From Bacteroidales bacterium (GTDB lineage: Bacteria; Bacteroidota; Bacteroidia; Bacteroidales; UBA932): a stretch of DNA of 45,366 nucleotides. A program made the translations under genes and the position numbers. How positions within the stretch are numbered: position 1 is the stretch's first letter; every line of letters starts with the position of its first letter. The notes under the pieces are model-generated. The model had not been told where the DNA came from and searched no databases. It saw only the letters and a program-made list of their open reading frames with translations. This document shows, in pieces, positions 33,744 through 42,580 of the stretch. The stretch lies in the NCBI GenBank assembly GCA_022653735.1, contig JALCSU010000015.1:1-45366 (forward strand). Direction: 5' to 3'.

Positions 33744-34736
33744 TCATTCCGTGAAACTTCCAAGGCATGTCATGCGAACGCCCTTGTCTGGTTCCAGGCG
33801 CAGACGATTGGAGCTTGCCGGAATGAGCACCGTCTGACCTTGGCGCACCAGTTCTTCGTGAATGCTGCCATCTGCCTCAATATCAATGATTTTCCCAGAG
33901 CCTTTGACGCAGATTACGATGAGGAAGCAGTCCAGGGAAGAAAGATCTTTTTCGAATCCTTCATCCAGGTCGTAGAGGTTCGTGGTGAAGTAGCTGCATT
34001 TCACAAGTGGCGTTTCGGCGTTGATGGTTTCTGAATATTTTGTTTCGTAAGAAGGATAAACCTTATAGTCAATGGCTTCCTTGGCCTGCTCGATGTGCAG
34101 CTCTCGAGGCTTTCCGTCAAGGCCCAGCCTTCCGTAGTCGTAAATCCTGTAGGTCAGGTCTGAGGTTTCCTGAATCTCGGCAACGAAAGCGCCTTTGCAG
34201 ATTGCGTGGATTCGCCCTGCTGGCAAATAGAAAACATTGCCTGGCTTAATCTCGTGCCTGGCTAGCACGTCTGTTATGGTGTGGTTCCGGACCCTTTCCT
34301 CGTATTCATCAGGGGTTATTTCCTTCGTGAGCCCGCTCAGTAGGGCGGCTCCCTCGTCAGCTCCGATGACATACCACATTTCCGTCTTTCCAAGCATTCC
34401 TGGGTGGGTTTTTGCCGCAAGCTCATCATTCGGGTGAACTTGTATGGAGAGATCTTCTTTCGCATCTATGAACTTTATTAACAGAGGGAATTCATCGCCG
34501 AATTTCTGCCGGACTTTGCTCCCAACGAGCTCGGCGCCATATTCATGAATCACTTCCTGAAGGCTTCTGCCTTTGAGAGGCCCGTTTGTTATGATGGAGA
34601 CATGCCCTTCCACGCCGGAAATTTCCCAGCTCTCGCCAATCTTTTCTTGGCTGGTCTTGATGCCTTTGAAAGGGGCGATTTTCTCTCCGCCCCAGACCAT
34701 GGTTCTCAGGAAAGGTTCGAATTTAAGAGGGTACAT
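33744..34736 (-). CDS. manA: Mannose-6-phosphate isomerase, class I-like short form
   Basis: 330 aa, MYPLKFEPFLRTMVWGGEKI start; zinc ligands in LSIQVHPND (Gln-x-His) and GKTEMWYVI (Glu), plus VFYLPAGRIHAICKG (His) and catalytic-type R in the RIYDYGR segment. Interconverts mannose-6-P and fructose-6-P. It follows the ROK gene by 23 nt, so the two form a sugar-phosphate operon. Confidence 0.92.
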   Translation of the reverse strand: MYPLKFEPFLRTMVWGGEKIAPFKGIKTSQEKIGESWEISGVEGHVSIITNGPLKGRSLQEVIHEYGAELVGSKVRQKFGDEFPLLIKFIDAKEDLSIQVHPNDELAAKTHPGMLGKTEMWYVIGADEGAALLSGLTKEITPDEYEERVRNHTITDVLARHEIKPGNVFYLPAGRIHAICKGAFVAEIQETSDLTYRIYDYGRLGLDGKPRELHIEQAKEAIDYKVYPSYETKYSETINAETPLVKCSYFTTNLYDLDEGFEKDLSSLDCFLIVICVKGSGKIIDIEADGSIHEELVRQGQTVLIPASSNRLRLEPDKGVRMTCLGSFTE

Positions 34737-34759
34737 ATTCGTTTTATATTTCTAAGCTT

Positions 34760-35866
34760 TTATTTTTCTAACTGTTCAAGGGCGAAGGCGTAGGCGCCGA
34801 GGGAAATGGCCTTGCTCGCTCCTATCTTAGAGCACATCACTCCAGTGCGTTTCTGCGGGTCGTAGGTTACTTCCTCGTCAGAGCCATAGACCTTGATTTT
34901 GCGAGCGTCACCCTTTGCGAACTGCTGGAACTCAGCATCATCATCTAGGTCATAGACTTTCATTTGCACCCTGTTCAGCTCTTCGCCAGTCAGCTGATGC
35001 ATCTTGGAACGCATAACTTTCAATATGCCCGGCATGATGAAATCCCTGTTGTGCATGACCCCGCCGCCAATCACTATCAGGCCGTCCGTCAAAGTCACTG
35101 CCGTGGCCATTGCGTCTCCGATGACTTCTCCACATTTCTCGAAAGCTCCGATGGCGGCATTCTTGTCGCCTGGCATCTCTCCTTTAGCTATCGCTCCTAT
35201 TTCCTTTGGGTCGAGTCCATGGCTCATATTTCCCGAAAGCTCGCCATAGACTCTCTTCACGGCCCTTATGGAAGCACCATCTTCCAGCATTATGTCTGGC
35301 CAGTCAGGATGTTTCAGGCAGAAGGTCTCCACGCAGGAGTTGTCCCCTCTGTTCAGTTGTCCGTTCACGACTATTCCTATTCCCAGGCCCGTGCCAAGGG
35401 TGTATCCGATGAGGTTTTGGTAGCGTTTGGCGCTCCCTGCCTTTGCCAGCCTCTCGTTCACTTCCGGCAGAGCGCCACCTATCGATTCGCCGTATGCATA
35501 AAGGTCGCCATCGTTGTTGATGTACACAGGAATCCCGAACTGGTGCTGGAGAAATGGCCCCAGAGCCACTCCGTCCCTGAAAGAAGGGAAATTCGGCAGG
35601 AAGCCTCCGATTATTCCGTGAGGATAGTCTGCTGGTCCTGGGAAGCAAAAGCTGATGGCGACCGGCTTCTGGTCTCCCAGATTTGCTATTACTCTCTTAA
35701 ATCCTTCAACCATTCCGTTCAGGCAGAGCGCAAGGTCTTGTGCATTCGATGGCTGAGTGATTGTCTCTCCAATGAAAGAGCCGCCTTTCATGGCTCCAAA
35801 AACCATATTCGTGCCTCCTGCATCCAGGGTGAGCACAATTCTTTCGTCGTTGTAAATGTTTGGCAT
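34760..35866 (-). CDS. ROK family sugar kinase
   Basis: 368 aa. ATP phosphate loop DAGGTN (15-20) and catalytic D119 (VYINNDGDLYAYGE), then GYTLGTGLGIGIVVNG and VIGGGVMHN. The usual ROK zinc motif (HxxxxxxxxxxCxCGxxGC) is replaced by a stretch with only scattered cysteines (NSCVETFCLKHPDW), as in some Bacteroidota members. Pairing with manA suggests a hexose kinase (glucose, mannose or fructose); the substrate cannot be read from sequence. Confidence 0.88.
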   Translation of the reverse strand: MPNIYNDERIVLTLDAGGTNMVFGAMKGGSFIGETITQPSNAQDLALCLNGMVEGFKRVIANLGDQKPVAISFCFPGPADYPHGIIGGFLPNFPSFRDGVALGPFLQHQFGIPVYINNDGDLYAYGESIGGALPEVNERLAKAGSAKRYQNLIGYTLGTGLGIGIVVNGQLNRGDNSCVETFCLKHPDWPDIMLEDGASIRAVKRVYGELSGNMSHGLDPKEIGAIAKGEMPGDKNAAIGAFEKCGEVIGDAMATAVTLTDGLIVIGGGVMHNRDFIMPGILKVMRSKMHQLTGEELNRVQMKVYDLDDDAEFQQFAKGDARKIKVYGSDEEVTYDPQKRTGVMCSKIGASKAISLGAYAFALEQLEK

Positions 35867-35897
35867 ATTCTTGGCGCTATTTTTTATTCATATCGCA

Positions 35898-35946
35898 CAA
35901 AGATAGTTATTTATCGTATTCATTCAGATGAATTTTCGTACCTTTG
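35898..35946. promoter_or_regulatory. Divergent promoter region for ROK-manA and rnr
   Basis: TATCTTTG on the minus strand (35905-35898) lies about 32 nt before the ROK ATG; TACCTTTG on the plus strand (35939-35946) lies 31 nt before the rnr ATG. Both fit TAnnTTTG; -33 elements are poor. Confidence 0.5.
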
Positions 35947-35976
35947 CTCGATATTTTAAGGGAAACAGAATAATTT

Positions 35977-38331
35977 ATGCGAAAAGAAAACAAGCGCCGT
36001 CATGGAGGAAAAGACGGCAGGCAGGCTCTGAAAAAAAGCCGTGACAAACAATTCGGTGACCGCAGGGCGAACAGGAACAAGAAATATCCTGTGGTTCAAG
36101 GCACGGTGAGGATGACGAGGGAAGGCTATGTGTTCGTCGAGGTTCCAGAAGAGCCGGACAATGATGTGTTCGTGAAGGCTTCCAAGACAAGGGGTGCATT
36201 GAATGGCGATGTAGTGAAAGTCGCCGTAACCAGAGAGAAGCCTGCGGGAAAAGGTAGGGATCCCCAGAGCAAGAGGCGTGAGGGAGAGGTTGTCGAGATA
36301 GTGGAGCGCAGCAAGAAGCCTTTCGTGGGAATATTGCACACCATCGGAGCGCAGGCCTGGGTGCTGATGCAGTCCAGGGTGATGCCTTACGACATCAAGG
36401 TAGATTTCGGCTCGCTGCCTAAGGAGGCCAAGAAAGGCATGAAGGTAGCGGTCGTGATAGACAAATGGGATAGGGGGGAGACCAATCCTAGAGGCCACAT
36501 CGTGGATGTGCTAGGAGAACCGGGAGCAAATGACACCGAGATGCATGCGATTCTCGCTGAATATGGACTGCCGTACAGGTTTGAACCAGAGGTGGAAAAG
36601 GCAGCAGAGTCTATTTCAGATAAGATTACAGAGAAAGATCTTCAGGGCCGGCGGGATTTCCGCGACACGCTTACGTTCACTATCGACCCGGCTGATGCCA
36701 AGGATTTCGATGACGCCATATCTTTCAAGAAGCTATCCGACGGCAATTACGAGATTGGCGTGCATATCGCCGATGTGTCATATTACGTAAGGCCAGGCAC
36801 GATTCTGGACAAGGAGGCTCAGGAACGTGGCACTTCGGTTTATCTGGTGGACAGGACCGTTCCAATGCTGCCGGAGAAGCTCTCGAACAGAATGTGTTCG
36901 CTTCGTCCGAATGAGGACAAGCTCACCTTCTCGGCTGTCTTCGAGGTAACTCCTAAGGCAGAGGTCGTGAGCCGCTGGTTCGGCAGGACAGTGATTCGCT
37001 CGGACTACCGGTTTGCCTACGAGACCGCTCAGCAAATAATCGATAATGGACGGGAGTCCATGAATATGGAGCTGCGAGGTGGCACAGATGGAAAAACCGT
37101 GCCTGTAGCGGATCCCGTGCTGGATCACACTCCTGAGGCTGCTGCTCGAATGGAAAAAGAGGAGAGGAAGGCTGCGGCGAGGGGAGAGGCTGCCATGGGT
37201 CAAGGAATATATGAGGGCTGCGTGATTCCGCTAGAGATAAAAGAGGCTATCTTGGATCTGTGGTCCGTGGCCGCCATTCTTCGCAAGCGTCGCTTCGATT
37301 CTGGCGCCATCAGCTTCGAAAGGCCGGAGATGAAAGTGGTGGTGGATGCGGCAGGGAGGCCTGTCGACGTGCACGAGGTGATAACGAAAGAGGCCAACTG
37401 GCTGATTGAGGAATATATGCTGTTAGCTAACCGTTCGGTGGCCGAGTACATTGCCACTAGCGGGCGTTTCGACGGCAAGCAGGACAAAAATGCGAAAACA
37501 TTCGTCTACCGTATTCACGGAGAGCCTAATTCGGAGAAAATCACAGGGTTGGGCGAGTTTGCCCATAGCTTCGGCTATAAATTAGGTGCCACAGACAATG
37601 GCCGGGACATCGCAAAGTCCCTGAATGCCCTGCTGGCAGAGTCGAAAGGCAAGCCAGAGTGCGATGCATTCCAGATGCTAGCCCTACGCTCTATGGCGAA
37701 GGCGATATATTCAACTGACAACATCGGCCACTACGGCCTGAACTTCAAGTTCTACACTCATTTCACCTCTCCTATCAGGCGCTATCCTGACACGATGGTG
37801 CACAGACTGCTGGCGATGTACCTTGACAACGCTGAAAGCCAAAACAAGGAATATTACGAACAGCAGTGCCAGCATGCTTCGGAGCGCGAGCAAATCGCAG
37901 CAAATGCAGAGCGTGACAGCACAAAGTACAAGCTCATAGAATTCATGCAGGACAAGGTGGGCCGTGAGTACAGTGGAATCATTTCCGGACTCACTGACTG
38001 GGGAATGTACGTGGAGATAGAGCCTACTATGATCGAGGGTATGGTCGCTCTTAGGGACATCAAGTCCGATTTCTACGAATTTGATGAAGAAAAATATCAA
38101 TTAGCCGGCAAGCGTACTCACAAGATATACCGCCTAGGTGACCCTGTGAAGATTCGTGTCAAAGCCACTAATCTGGAGCAGCGTCTCCTGGATTACGAGC
38201 TCGTCGATGATATTGCTGCAAAAGGTGGGACTGCTGCTCTTGGCCATGATGGGAATTCTGTTTCGGAAGGGCTTTCCGAGAATTCTCCGAAGACACGCTC
38301 AAGAGCATCTTACAAAAAGGGAAAGAAATGA
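35977..38331 (+). CDS. rnr: Ribonuclease R
   Basis: 784 aa: a basic N-terminus, cold-shock/OB segment (about 30-85, GTVRMTREGYVFVEVPE), RNB exonuclease domain with the catalytic Asp cluster (TIDPADAKDFDDAIS), 'YKLGATDNGRDIAKSLNALL' and HFTSPIRRYPDTMVHR, then a C-terminal S1 domain (REYSGIISGLTDWGMYVEIE). Degrades structured RNA 3'-5'. The stop overlaps the next gene's ATG by 4 nt. Confidence 0.94.
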   Translation: MRKENKRRHGGKDGRQALKKSRDKQFGDRRANRNKKYPVVQGTVRMTREGYVFVEVPEEPDNDVFVKASKTRGALNGDVVKVAVTREKPAGKGRDPQSKRREGEVVEIVERSKKPFVGILHTIGAQAWVLMQSRVMPYDIKVDFGSLPKEAKKGMKVAVVIDKWDRGETNPRGHIVDVLGEPGANDTEMHAILAEYGLPYRFEPEVEKAAESISDKITEKDLQGRRDFRDTLTFTIDPADAKDFDDAISFKKLSDGNYEIGVHIADVSYYVRPGTILDKEAQERGTSVYLVDRTVPMLPEKLSNRMCSLRPNEDKLTFSAVFEVTPKAEVVSRWFGRTVIRSDYRFAYETAQQIIDNGRESMNMELRGGTDGKTVPVADPVLDHTPEAAARMEKEERKAAARGEAAMGQGIYEGCVIPLEIKEAILDLWSVAAILRKRRFDSGAISFERPEMKVVVDAAGRPVDVHEVITKEANWLIEEYMLLANRSVAEYIATSGRFDGKQDKNAKTFVYRIHGEPNSEKITGLGEFAHSFGYKLGATDNGRDIAKSLNALLAESKGKPECDAFQMLALRSMAKAIYSTDNIGHYGLNFKFYTHFTSPIRRYPDTMVHRLLAMYLDNAESQNKEYYEQQCQHASEREQIAANAERDSTKYKLIEFMQDKVGREYSGIISGLTDWGMYVEIEPTMIEGMVALRDIKSDFYEFDEEKYQLAGKRTHKIYRLGDPVKIRVKATNLEQRLLDYELVDDIAAKGGTAALGHDGNSVSEGLSENSPKTRSRASYKKGKK

Positions 38332-39947
38332 AAACAAAATATTTATTGACTGCGTCGGCTGCCTTGCTGATCGGCGCAACAGTTTTCGCTCAGTCGCAGA
38401 ATTTCAAGCTGGGCAAGTGGACGGAAATTCAAAATGCTGTTTTGCAGGAGCTTAGCCGCTCTTACGTGGACACGCTGCCGGTGGACAGGATTGAAAGGGC
38501 TGGCATTGACGCTATGCTCAGCAGCTTGGATCCTTACACGGTCTACATTCCGGAAGAGGAGAACGAAGATTTGCAGATGATGATCAACAAGACCTACGGT
38601 GGCATCGGGGCTGTTATTTTCAAGCCGGATGTCAATGGGAACGTGATCATCAATGAGCCATATGCTGGGTCTCCGGCAGTGAAGGCGGGCCTTCGTTGCG
38701 GGGATGAAATCTTGACTATAGACGGAGTTTCGACGCATGGACTGACCAGCCAGCAGAGTTCGGAGAGGATGCGCGGCAAGCCTGGTACTCAGGTGAAGTT
38801 CAAGGTGGTGAAAGTTTATGCCAAAGATACTGTGGACGTGGTGGTCACTAGGGAGAGGATTCACCTTCCTGACGTGGAATATGCCGGAATGCTTTCCGAT
38901 GGCAAGACTGGCTACATCTACCAGAGCGGCTTCACGGAGAATGTCTCTCTTGCTGTCAAGGAAGCCTTTCTGAAGCTGAAAGGCCAGGGCATGGAGAAGC
39001 TGGTCCTGGATCTTCGTGGGAATGGAGGCGGGCTCATGAACGAGGCTGTGAGCATCGTTTCGCTGTTCGTTCCGAAGGGTTCTCTGGTGGTTTCCTGCAA
39101 GGGCTTGGCTCCAGGGACCGATCGGGAGTACAGAACTTCTACGGAACCTCTAGATACAAGAATTCCGATAATCGTCCTTGTGGATTCCGGCACGGCCTCT
39201 TCTTCGGAGATAGTTTCCGGAGCATTGCAGGACTTGGACCGTGCGACCATCATGGGCGAGAGGACTTATGGGAAAGGCCTCGTCCAGAGCATAAGGCCTC
39301 TGCCATACAACGGACAGCTGAAGGTCACGACTGCAAAGTATTACACACCGTCGGGCCGCTGCGTGCAGGCGATAGATTACACTCATCGCAATGAGGATGG
39401 CAGCGTAGGACATATTCCTGATTCACTGACGCATGAGTTCAAGACTGCTCATGGCCGGACGGTGCGCGACGGTGGCGGCATCACTCCTGATGACACTTTG
39501 AAGAGCAAGGAATATAGTCGCCTGGTGTATTCATTGGTAATGAATGGAATAATTAATGAATATGCCATCAAATATGTCACTGAGCATAAGAACGCAGCGG
39601 AGGATTTCTACCTTTCCGATAAGGAATATGCCGACTTCGTGGCTTTCGCCAAGGATAAGAAGTTCGATTACAGGTCTTCGGCTCAGACATATTTCGACCA
39701 GATGAAGAAGGAGCTGCAGAAAGACGGTCTGGCGGATGGGGCGAAGGCTCAGATTGATGCGCTCCAGAAGGCGATAGATATGGATAAAGAGACTTTCCTG
39801 AACCTGAAGAAGTCGGAGATTGTTCCGTTCATCGAGGAGGAGATCGCAGTTCGTTATTATTACCAGGAGGCTGGCATTAAGATTCGCATTCGCTACGACG
39901 ACGAACTTCGCGATGCCCTTACCAAGCCGCTGATCAGCATTGACTGA
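38328..39947 (+). CDS. ctpA: S41 family C-terminal processing peptidase with PDZ domain
   Basis: 539 aa. Signal peptide (MKTKYLLTASAALLIGATVFA), CTP N-terminal helices, PDZ domain (about 85-170, GGIGAVIFKPDVNG ... AGLRCGDEILTIDGVS), peptidase core with serine in VDSGTASSSEIVSGAL and lysine in GERTYGKGLVQ, then a long helical C-terminal extension. Cleaves periplasmic proteins near their C-termini. ATGA overlap with rnr. Confidence 0.92.
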   Translation: MKTKYLLTASAALLIGATVFAQSQNFKLGKWTEIQNAVLQELSRSYVDTLPVDRIERAGIDAMLSSLDPYTVYIPEEENEDLQMMINKTYGGIGAVIFKPDVNGNVIINEPYAGSPAVKAGLRCGDEILTIDGVSTHGLTSQQSSERMRGKPGTQVKFKVVKVYAKDTVDVVVTRERIHLPDVEYAGMLSDGKTGYIYQSGFTENVSLAVKEAFLKLKGQGMEKLVLDLRGNGGGLMNEAVSIVSLFVPKGSLVVSCKGLAPGTDREYRTSTEPLDTRIPIIVLVDSGTASSSEIVSGALQDLDRATIMGERTYGKGLVQSIRPLPYNGQLKVTTAKYYTPSGRCVQAIDYTHRNEDGSVGHIPDSLTHEFKTAHGRTVRDGGGITPDDTLKSKEYSRLVYSLVMNGIINEYAIKYVTEHKNAAEDFYLSDKEYADFVAFAKDKKFDYRSSAQTYFDQMKKELQKDGLADGAKAQIDALQKAIDMDKETFLNLKKSEIVPFIEEEIAVRYYYQEAGIKIRIRYDDELRDALTKPLISID

Positions 39948-39957
39948 CAGTCCTGTC

Positions 39958-39978
39958 ATCCTGTGCTTGTCTCAGGAT
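39958..39978 (+). repeat. Short palindromic repeat (ILNSIQD type), intergenic copy C
   Basis: ATCCTG-TGCTTGTCT-CAGGAT with the same flanks (GTC before, CTATT after) as the intragenic copies A and B; here it lies between ctpA and rdgB, outside any gene. Confidence 0.8.
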
Positions 39979-39995
39979 CTATTAAATAGAACAAT

Positions 39996-40598
39996 ATGCG
40001 CCAAATCGTATTCGCGACACACAACAAAGGGAAGCTACGCGAGGCTTCCGAGATTCTTGGCTATGGGTTTTCTTTGGTGACTCCGTCGGAGATTGGCTTA
40101 ACGGAAGATATTCCGGAAACTGGCAAGACGCTGGAGGAGAATTCTATGCAGAAGGCTCGCTACATTTTCGAGCATAAGAGCTGCGATTGCTTTTCGGACG
40201 ATACTGGGCTGGAGGTTGAGGCTCTTGGCGGGGCTCCTGGAGTTTATACGGCTCGTTTCGCTGGCCCTGATAAGGACTTTAACAAGAACATGGATAAGGT
40301 CCTCTCTGAGCTCGCTCATCAAGAGTCTATTCATCCAGGCATTTCTCGCCGTGCTCGTTTCCGTAGCGTGGTGACTTTGATTCTGGATGGTCAGGCGCAT
40401 CAATTCGAAGGTGTCCTGAACGGCACGATCGCTCGCGCCAAGAGTGGTCACGGTGGCTTTGGCTACGATCCTATATTCATTCCTGATGAATATCCTGACC
40501 GCACTCTAGCCGACATTTCGGAAGAGCAGAAGAATGACATCTCGCACCGAGGCAAGGCTCTCAGTGCCATGGCGGCCTACATCGCCGGCATCAGCTAG
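39996..40598 (+). CDS. rdgB: Non-canonical purine NTP pyrophosphatase (RdgB/HAM1)
   Basis: 200 aa. FATHNKGKLREASEIL at the N-terminus, DDTGLEVEALGGAPGVYTAR with the catalytic Asp, and a C-terminal GHGGFGYDPIFIP and ISHRGKALSAM. Removes ITP/XTP/dITP. Ends 48 nt after the repeat; next gene is recO. Confidence 0.94.
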   Translation: MRQIVFATHNKGKLREASEILGYGFSLVTPSEIGLTEDIPETGKTLEENSMQKARYIFEHKSCDCFSDDTGLEVEALGGAPGVYTARFAGPDKDFNKNMDKVLSELAHQESIHPGISRRARFRSVVTLILDGQAHQFEGVLNGTIARAKSGHGGFGYDPIFIPDEYPDRTLADISEEQKNDISHRGKALSAMAAYIAGIS

Positions 40599-40609
40599 GC
40601 GCCAGCCCA

Positions 40610-40664
40610 CGGTGGCATATTCGTAATACCATCTTCCTCGACCACTGCGGTGGCATATTCATAA
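40610..40664. repeat. Short direct repeat between rdgB and recO
   Basis: CGGTGGCATATTCGTAA (40610-40626) and CGGTGGCATATTCATAA (40648-40664), one mismatch, 38 nt apart. No stem; role unknown. Confidence 0.6.
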
Positions 40665-40698
40665 AACCTTTTGCTAAAGGGCTCCATTTTATTAAGCA

Positions 40699-41439
40699 AT
40701 GAATACCAAGGCAGAGCTTATAGTCCTGAACCACACCAAATTTGGTGAAAACACCATAATCCTCCATACTCTCAGCAATGAATATGGCAGGCGTGGGTTT
40801 CTGGTGCGAGTCGGCGCTAAGAGTTCCATGGCGCTTTTCCTGCCCATGAATATCCTAGAGGCTGAGATTTCCGAAAGCCCTAAGTCGCAGCTTTGGAGAG
40901 CCTCGAATTTTGTTTGCCTTTCACCGCTGAATGGCATCCGTGGAGATATTCGCAAGAACACTATGACGGTTTTCATGAGCGAGGTTCTTTACAGAGCCAT
41001 TCTGGAGGACACCAATGAGGGTGGCCTGGCTTCTTGGCTGAAACAAGAAATCCTTACTCTGGATGCTTTAGAAAGTGACTTTTCCAATTTTCATCTGCTG
41101 TTCCTGCTGGACCTTTGTGCTGCCCTCGGCTTCAGCCCCTCTCTTCCTGGCTTAGCTCCTTTCGCCGGCACCCAGCTCAGCAACATCGAGGCTTTGCTAC
41201 AGGCTTATTTGCCGTCCCCTGCCGATTCACTTCGCTTCCAGTCCGATTCACTTCGCCTTCCGTCCGAGGCGACTCCGCCGGCAGAATACGGGAATCGGCT
41301 AGTTTCTGCCCTCCTGCTTCCTTTAAAGGGCACTGATCGCAACGAGATTGCGGAAGCTATCATTCGTTACATTTCCTACCACACTGAAACCAACCTAAAT
41401 ATTCGCTCTCTTGCCATTCTACGGGAAATATTCGGGTAG
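40699..41439 (+). CDS. recO: DNA repair protein RecO
   Basis: 246 aa. OB-fold N-terminus (NTKAELIVLNHTKFGENTIIL, NEYGRRGFLVRVG) and the helical C-terminal domain of Bacteroidota RecO; the zinc-cysteine cluster is absent, as is usual in this group. Loads RecA with RecF/RecR. Around residues 175-195 the protein carries the internal repeat ADSLRFQSDSLRLPSEA, coded by a DNA tandem repeat. Confidence 0.9.
   Translation: MNTKAELIVLNHTKFGENTIILHTLSNEYGRRGFLVRVGAKSSMALFLPMNILEAEISESPKSQLWRASNFVCLSPLNGIRGDIRKNTMTVFMSEVLYRAILEDTNEGGLASWLKQEILTLDALESDFSNFHLLFLLDLCAALGFSPSLPGLAPFAGTQLSNIEALLQAYLPSPADSLRFQSDSLRLPSEATPPAEYGNRLVSALLLPLKGTDRNEIAEAIIRYISYHTETNLNIRSLAILREIFG
41220..41270 (+). repeat. Tandem repeat inside recO
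   Basis: GATTCACTTCGCTTCCAGTC then GATTCACTTCGCCTTCCGTC, about 21 bp each, in frame (DSLRFQS / DSLRLPS). Confidence 0.65.
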
Positions 41440-41508
41440 TATCGTGTTTATCGGATTTTGCCGACTGCGGGATATTCAGTATATTCACAACTTCAAATTA
41501 TTTGGTTT

Positions 41509-42366
41509 ATGATTATCAGCGGAAAAGATCTTTCGACTTCTTTGAAGGCAAAAATGGCGGAGCAGGTCGCCACATTTCCTGAAAAATATGGCCGTGTGCC
41601 GCATCTGGTGGTTATTCTCGTGGGGAATGACCCTGGTAGCCAGACTTATGTGAAGAACAAGGCTAAGGCTTGCGATGTGGTTGGGATCAAGAATACTACC
41701 ATTAGGATGCCTGAAGAAACGCCTGAGGCAGAATTGCTTAGCAAAATCGCTGAGCTGAATGCGGATGATTCTGTCGATGGGATTCTGGTGCAGTTGCCGC
41801 TTCCTAAGCAGATTAGCGAGCCGAAGGTCATTGAAGCTATTGCTCAGTCTAAGGATGTGGATGGCTTCCATCCGCTGAACACTGCTGCTCTTTGGCAGAA
41901 GCGTCCGAATTCGAATTACACTGTTCCTTGCACTCCTAAGGGTATCATTAAGTTGCTTGAGGCTGCTGGGTGCGAGATTTCTGGTAAGAATGCTGTGGTG
42001 ATTGGTCGTAGCCAGATAGTTGGCTTGCCGATCTCGAAGTTGCTTTTGGATAGGAATGCTACCGTGACCATTTGCCATTCAAGGACTCGTAATCTTCCGG
42101 AGATTACGAGGCAGGCTGATATTCTCGTGGTTGCGATTGGTCGTCCGAAATTCGTGACGGAGGATATGGTTAAAGATGGTGCTGCCGTGATTGATGTTGG
42201 CATGGATAGGGATGCGGATGGTAAGCTTTGCGGGGATGTCGATTTCGACTCGGTTGAGCCAAAAGCTTCCGTGATCACCCCAGTTCCCGGAGGCGTCGGC
42301 CCAATGACCATCTGCTGCCTCATGGAAAACACCATTGAATGTTTCCTCCGAAGAGTTAAGGCTTGA
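41509..42366 (+). CDS. folD: Methylenetetrahydrofolate dehydrogenase/cyclohydrolase
   Basis: 285 aa from the ATG at 41509 (MIISGKDLS); an upstream in-frame ATG at 41458 is not conserved-like. Motifs: VGNDPGSQTYVKNKAKAC with catalytic Lys, DGILVQLPLPKQI, KDVDGFHPLN and VIGRSQIVGLPIS, PVPGGVGPMTICCLMENT. Bifunctional one-carbon enzyme. Its last 26 nt are repeated 45 nt downstream. Confidence 0.94.
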   Translation: MIISGKDLSTSLKAKMAEQVATFPEKYGRVPHLVVILVGNDPGSQTYVKNKAKACDVVGIKNTTIRMPEETPEAELLSKIAELNADDSVDGILVQLPLPKQISEPKVIEAIAQSKDVDGFHPLNTAALWQKRPNSNYTVPCTPKGIIKLLEAAGCEISGKNAVVIGRSQIVGLPISKLLLDRNATVTICHSRTRNLPEITRQADILVVAIGRPKFVTEDMVKDGAAVIDVGMDRDADGKLCGDVDFDSVEPKASVITPVPGGVGPMTICCLMENTIECFLRRVKA

Positions 42367-42411
42367 GTGCCAGATCCATTTGAGCGTTTCCTCCGAAGAG
42401 TTAAGGCTTGA
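42341..42411 (+). repeat. 45-bp duplication of the folD 3' end
   Basis: A 26-nt exact repeat (GTTTCCTCCGAAGAGTTAAG plus GCTTGA) at 42341-42366 and 42386-42411; the first copy is the folD C-terminus (FLRRVKA-stop), the second is downstream. Sequence before each copy is also similar. Confidence 0.9.
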
Positions 42412-42446
42412 ATCCCGAGGCGTCATTCCTGACTGAATGGCACACC

Positions 42447-42580
42447 GGTGTGCAAAAAGCCCTCATCGCGCACCGCCCGCAGGTCTCCAAGCCTAAAGGT
42501 GTGCAAAAAGCCCTCATCGCACACAGACCGCATGTCTCCGAGCCTGATGGTGTGTAGAAGGCCCTTATCGCGCACCGCCC
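42447..42580 (+). repeat. 51-bp tandem repeat, about 2.6 copies
   Basis: Units begin at 42447, 42498 and 42549 (GGTGTGCAAAAAGCCCTCAT ... ); the third stops at 42580 where the palindromic element begins. Each unit has a GGTGTGC/GCGCACC hairpin. The copies abut with no unique spacers. Confidence 0.9.

Noticed and set aside
34964..35959. 331-aa plus-strand open frame opposite the ROK kinase
   Set aside because: The minus strand has full ROK motifs; the plus frame lacks domain-like sequence.
42447..42580. CRISPR-like array
   Set aside because: The 51-bp units abut directly with no unique spacers, and no cas gene is near.
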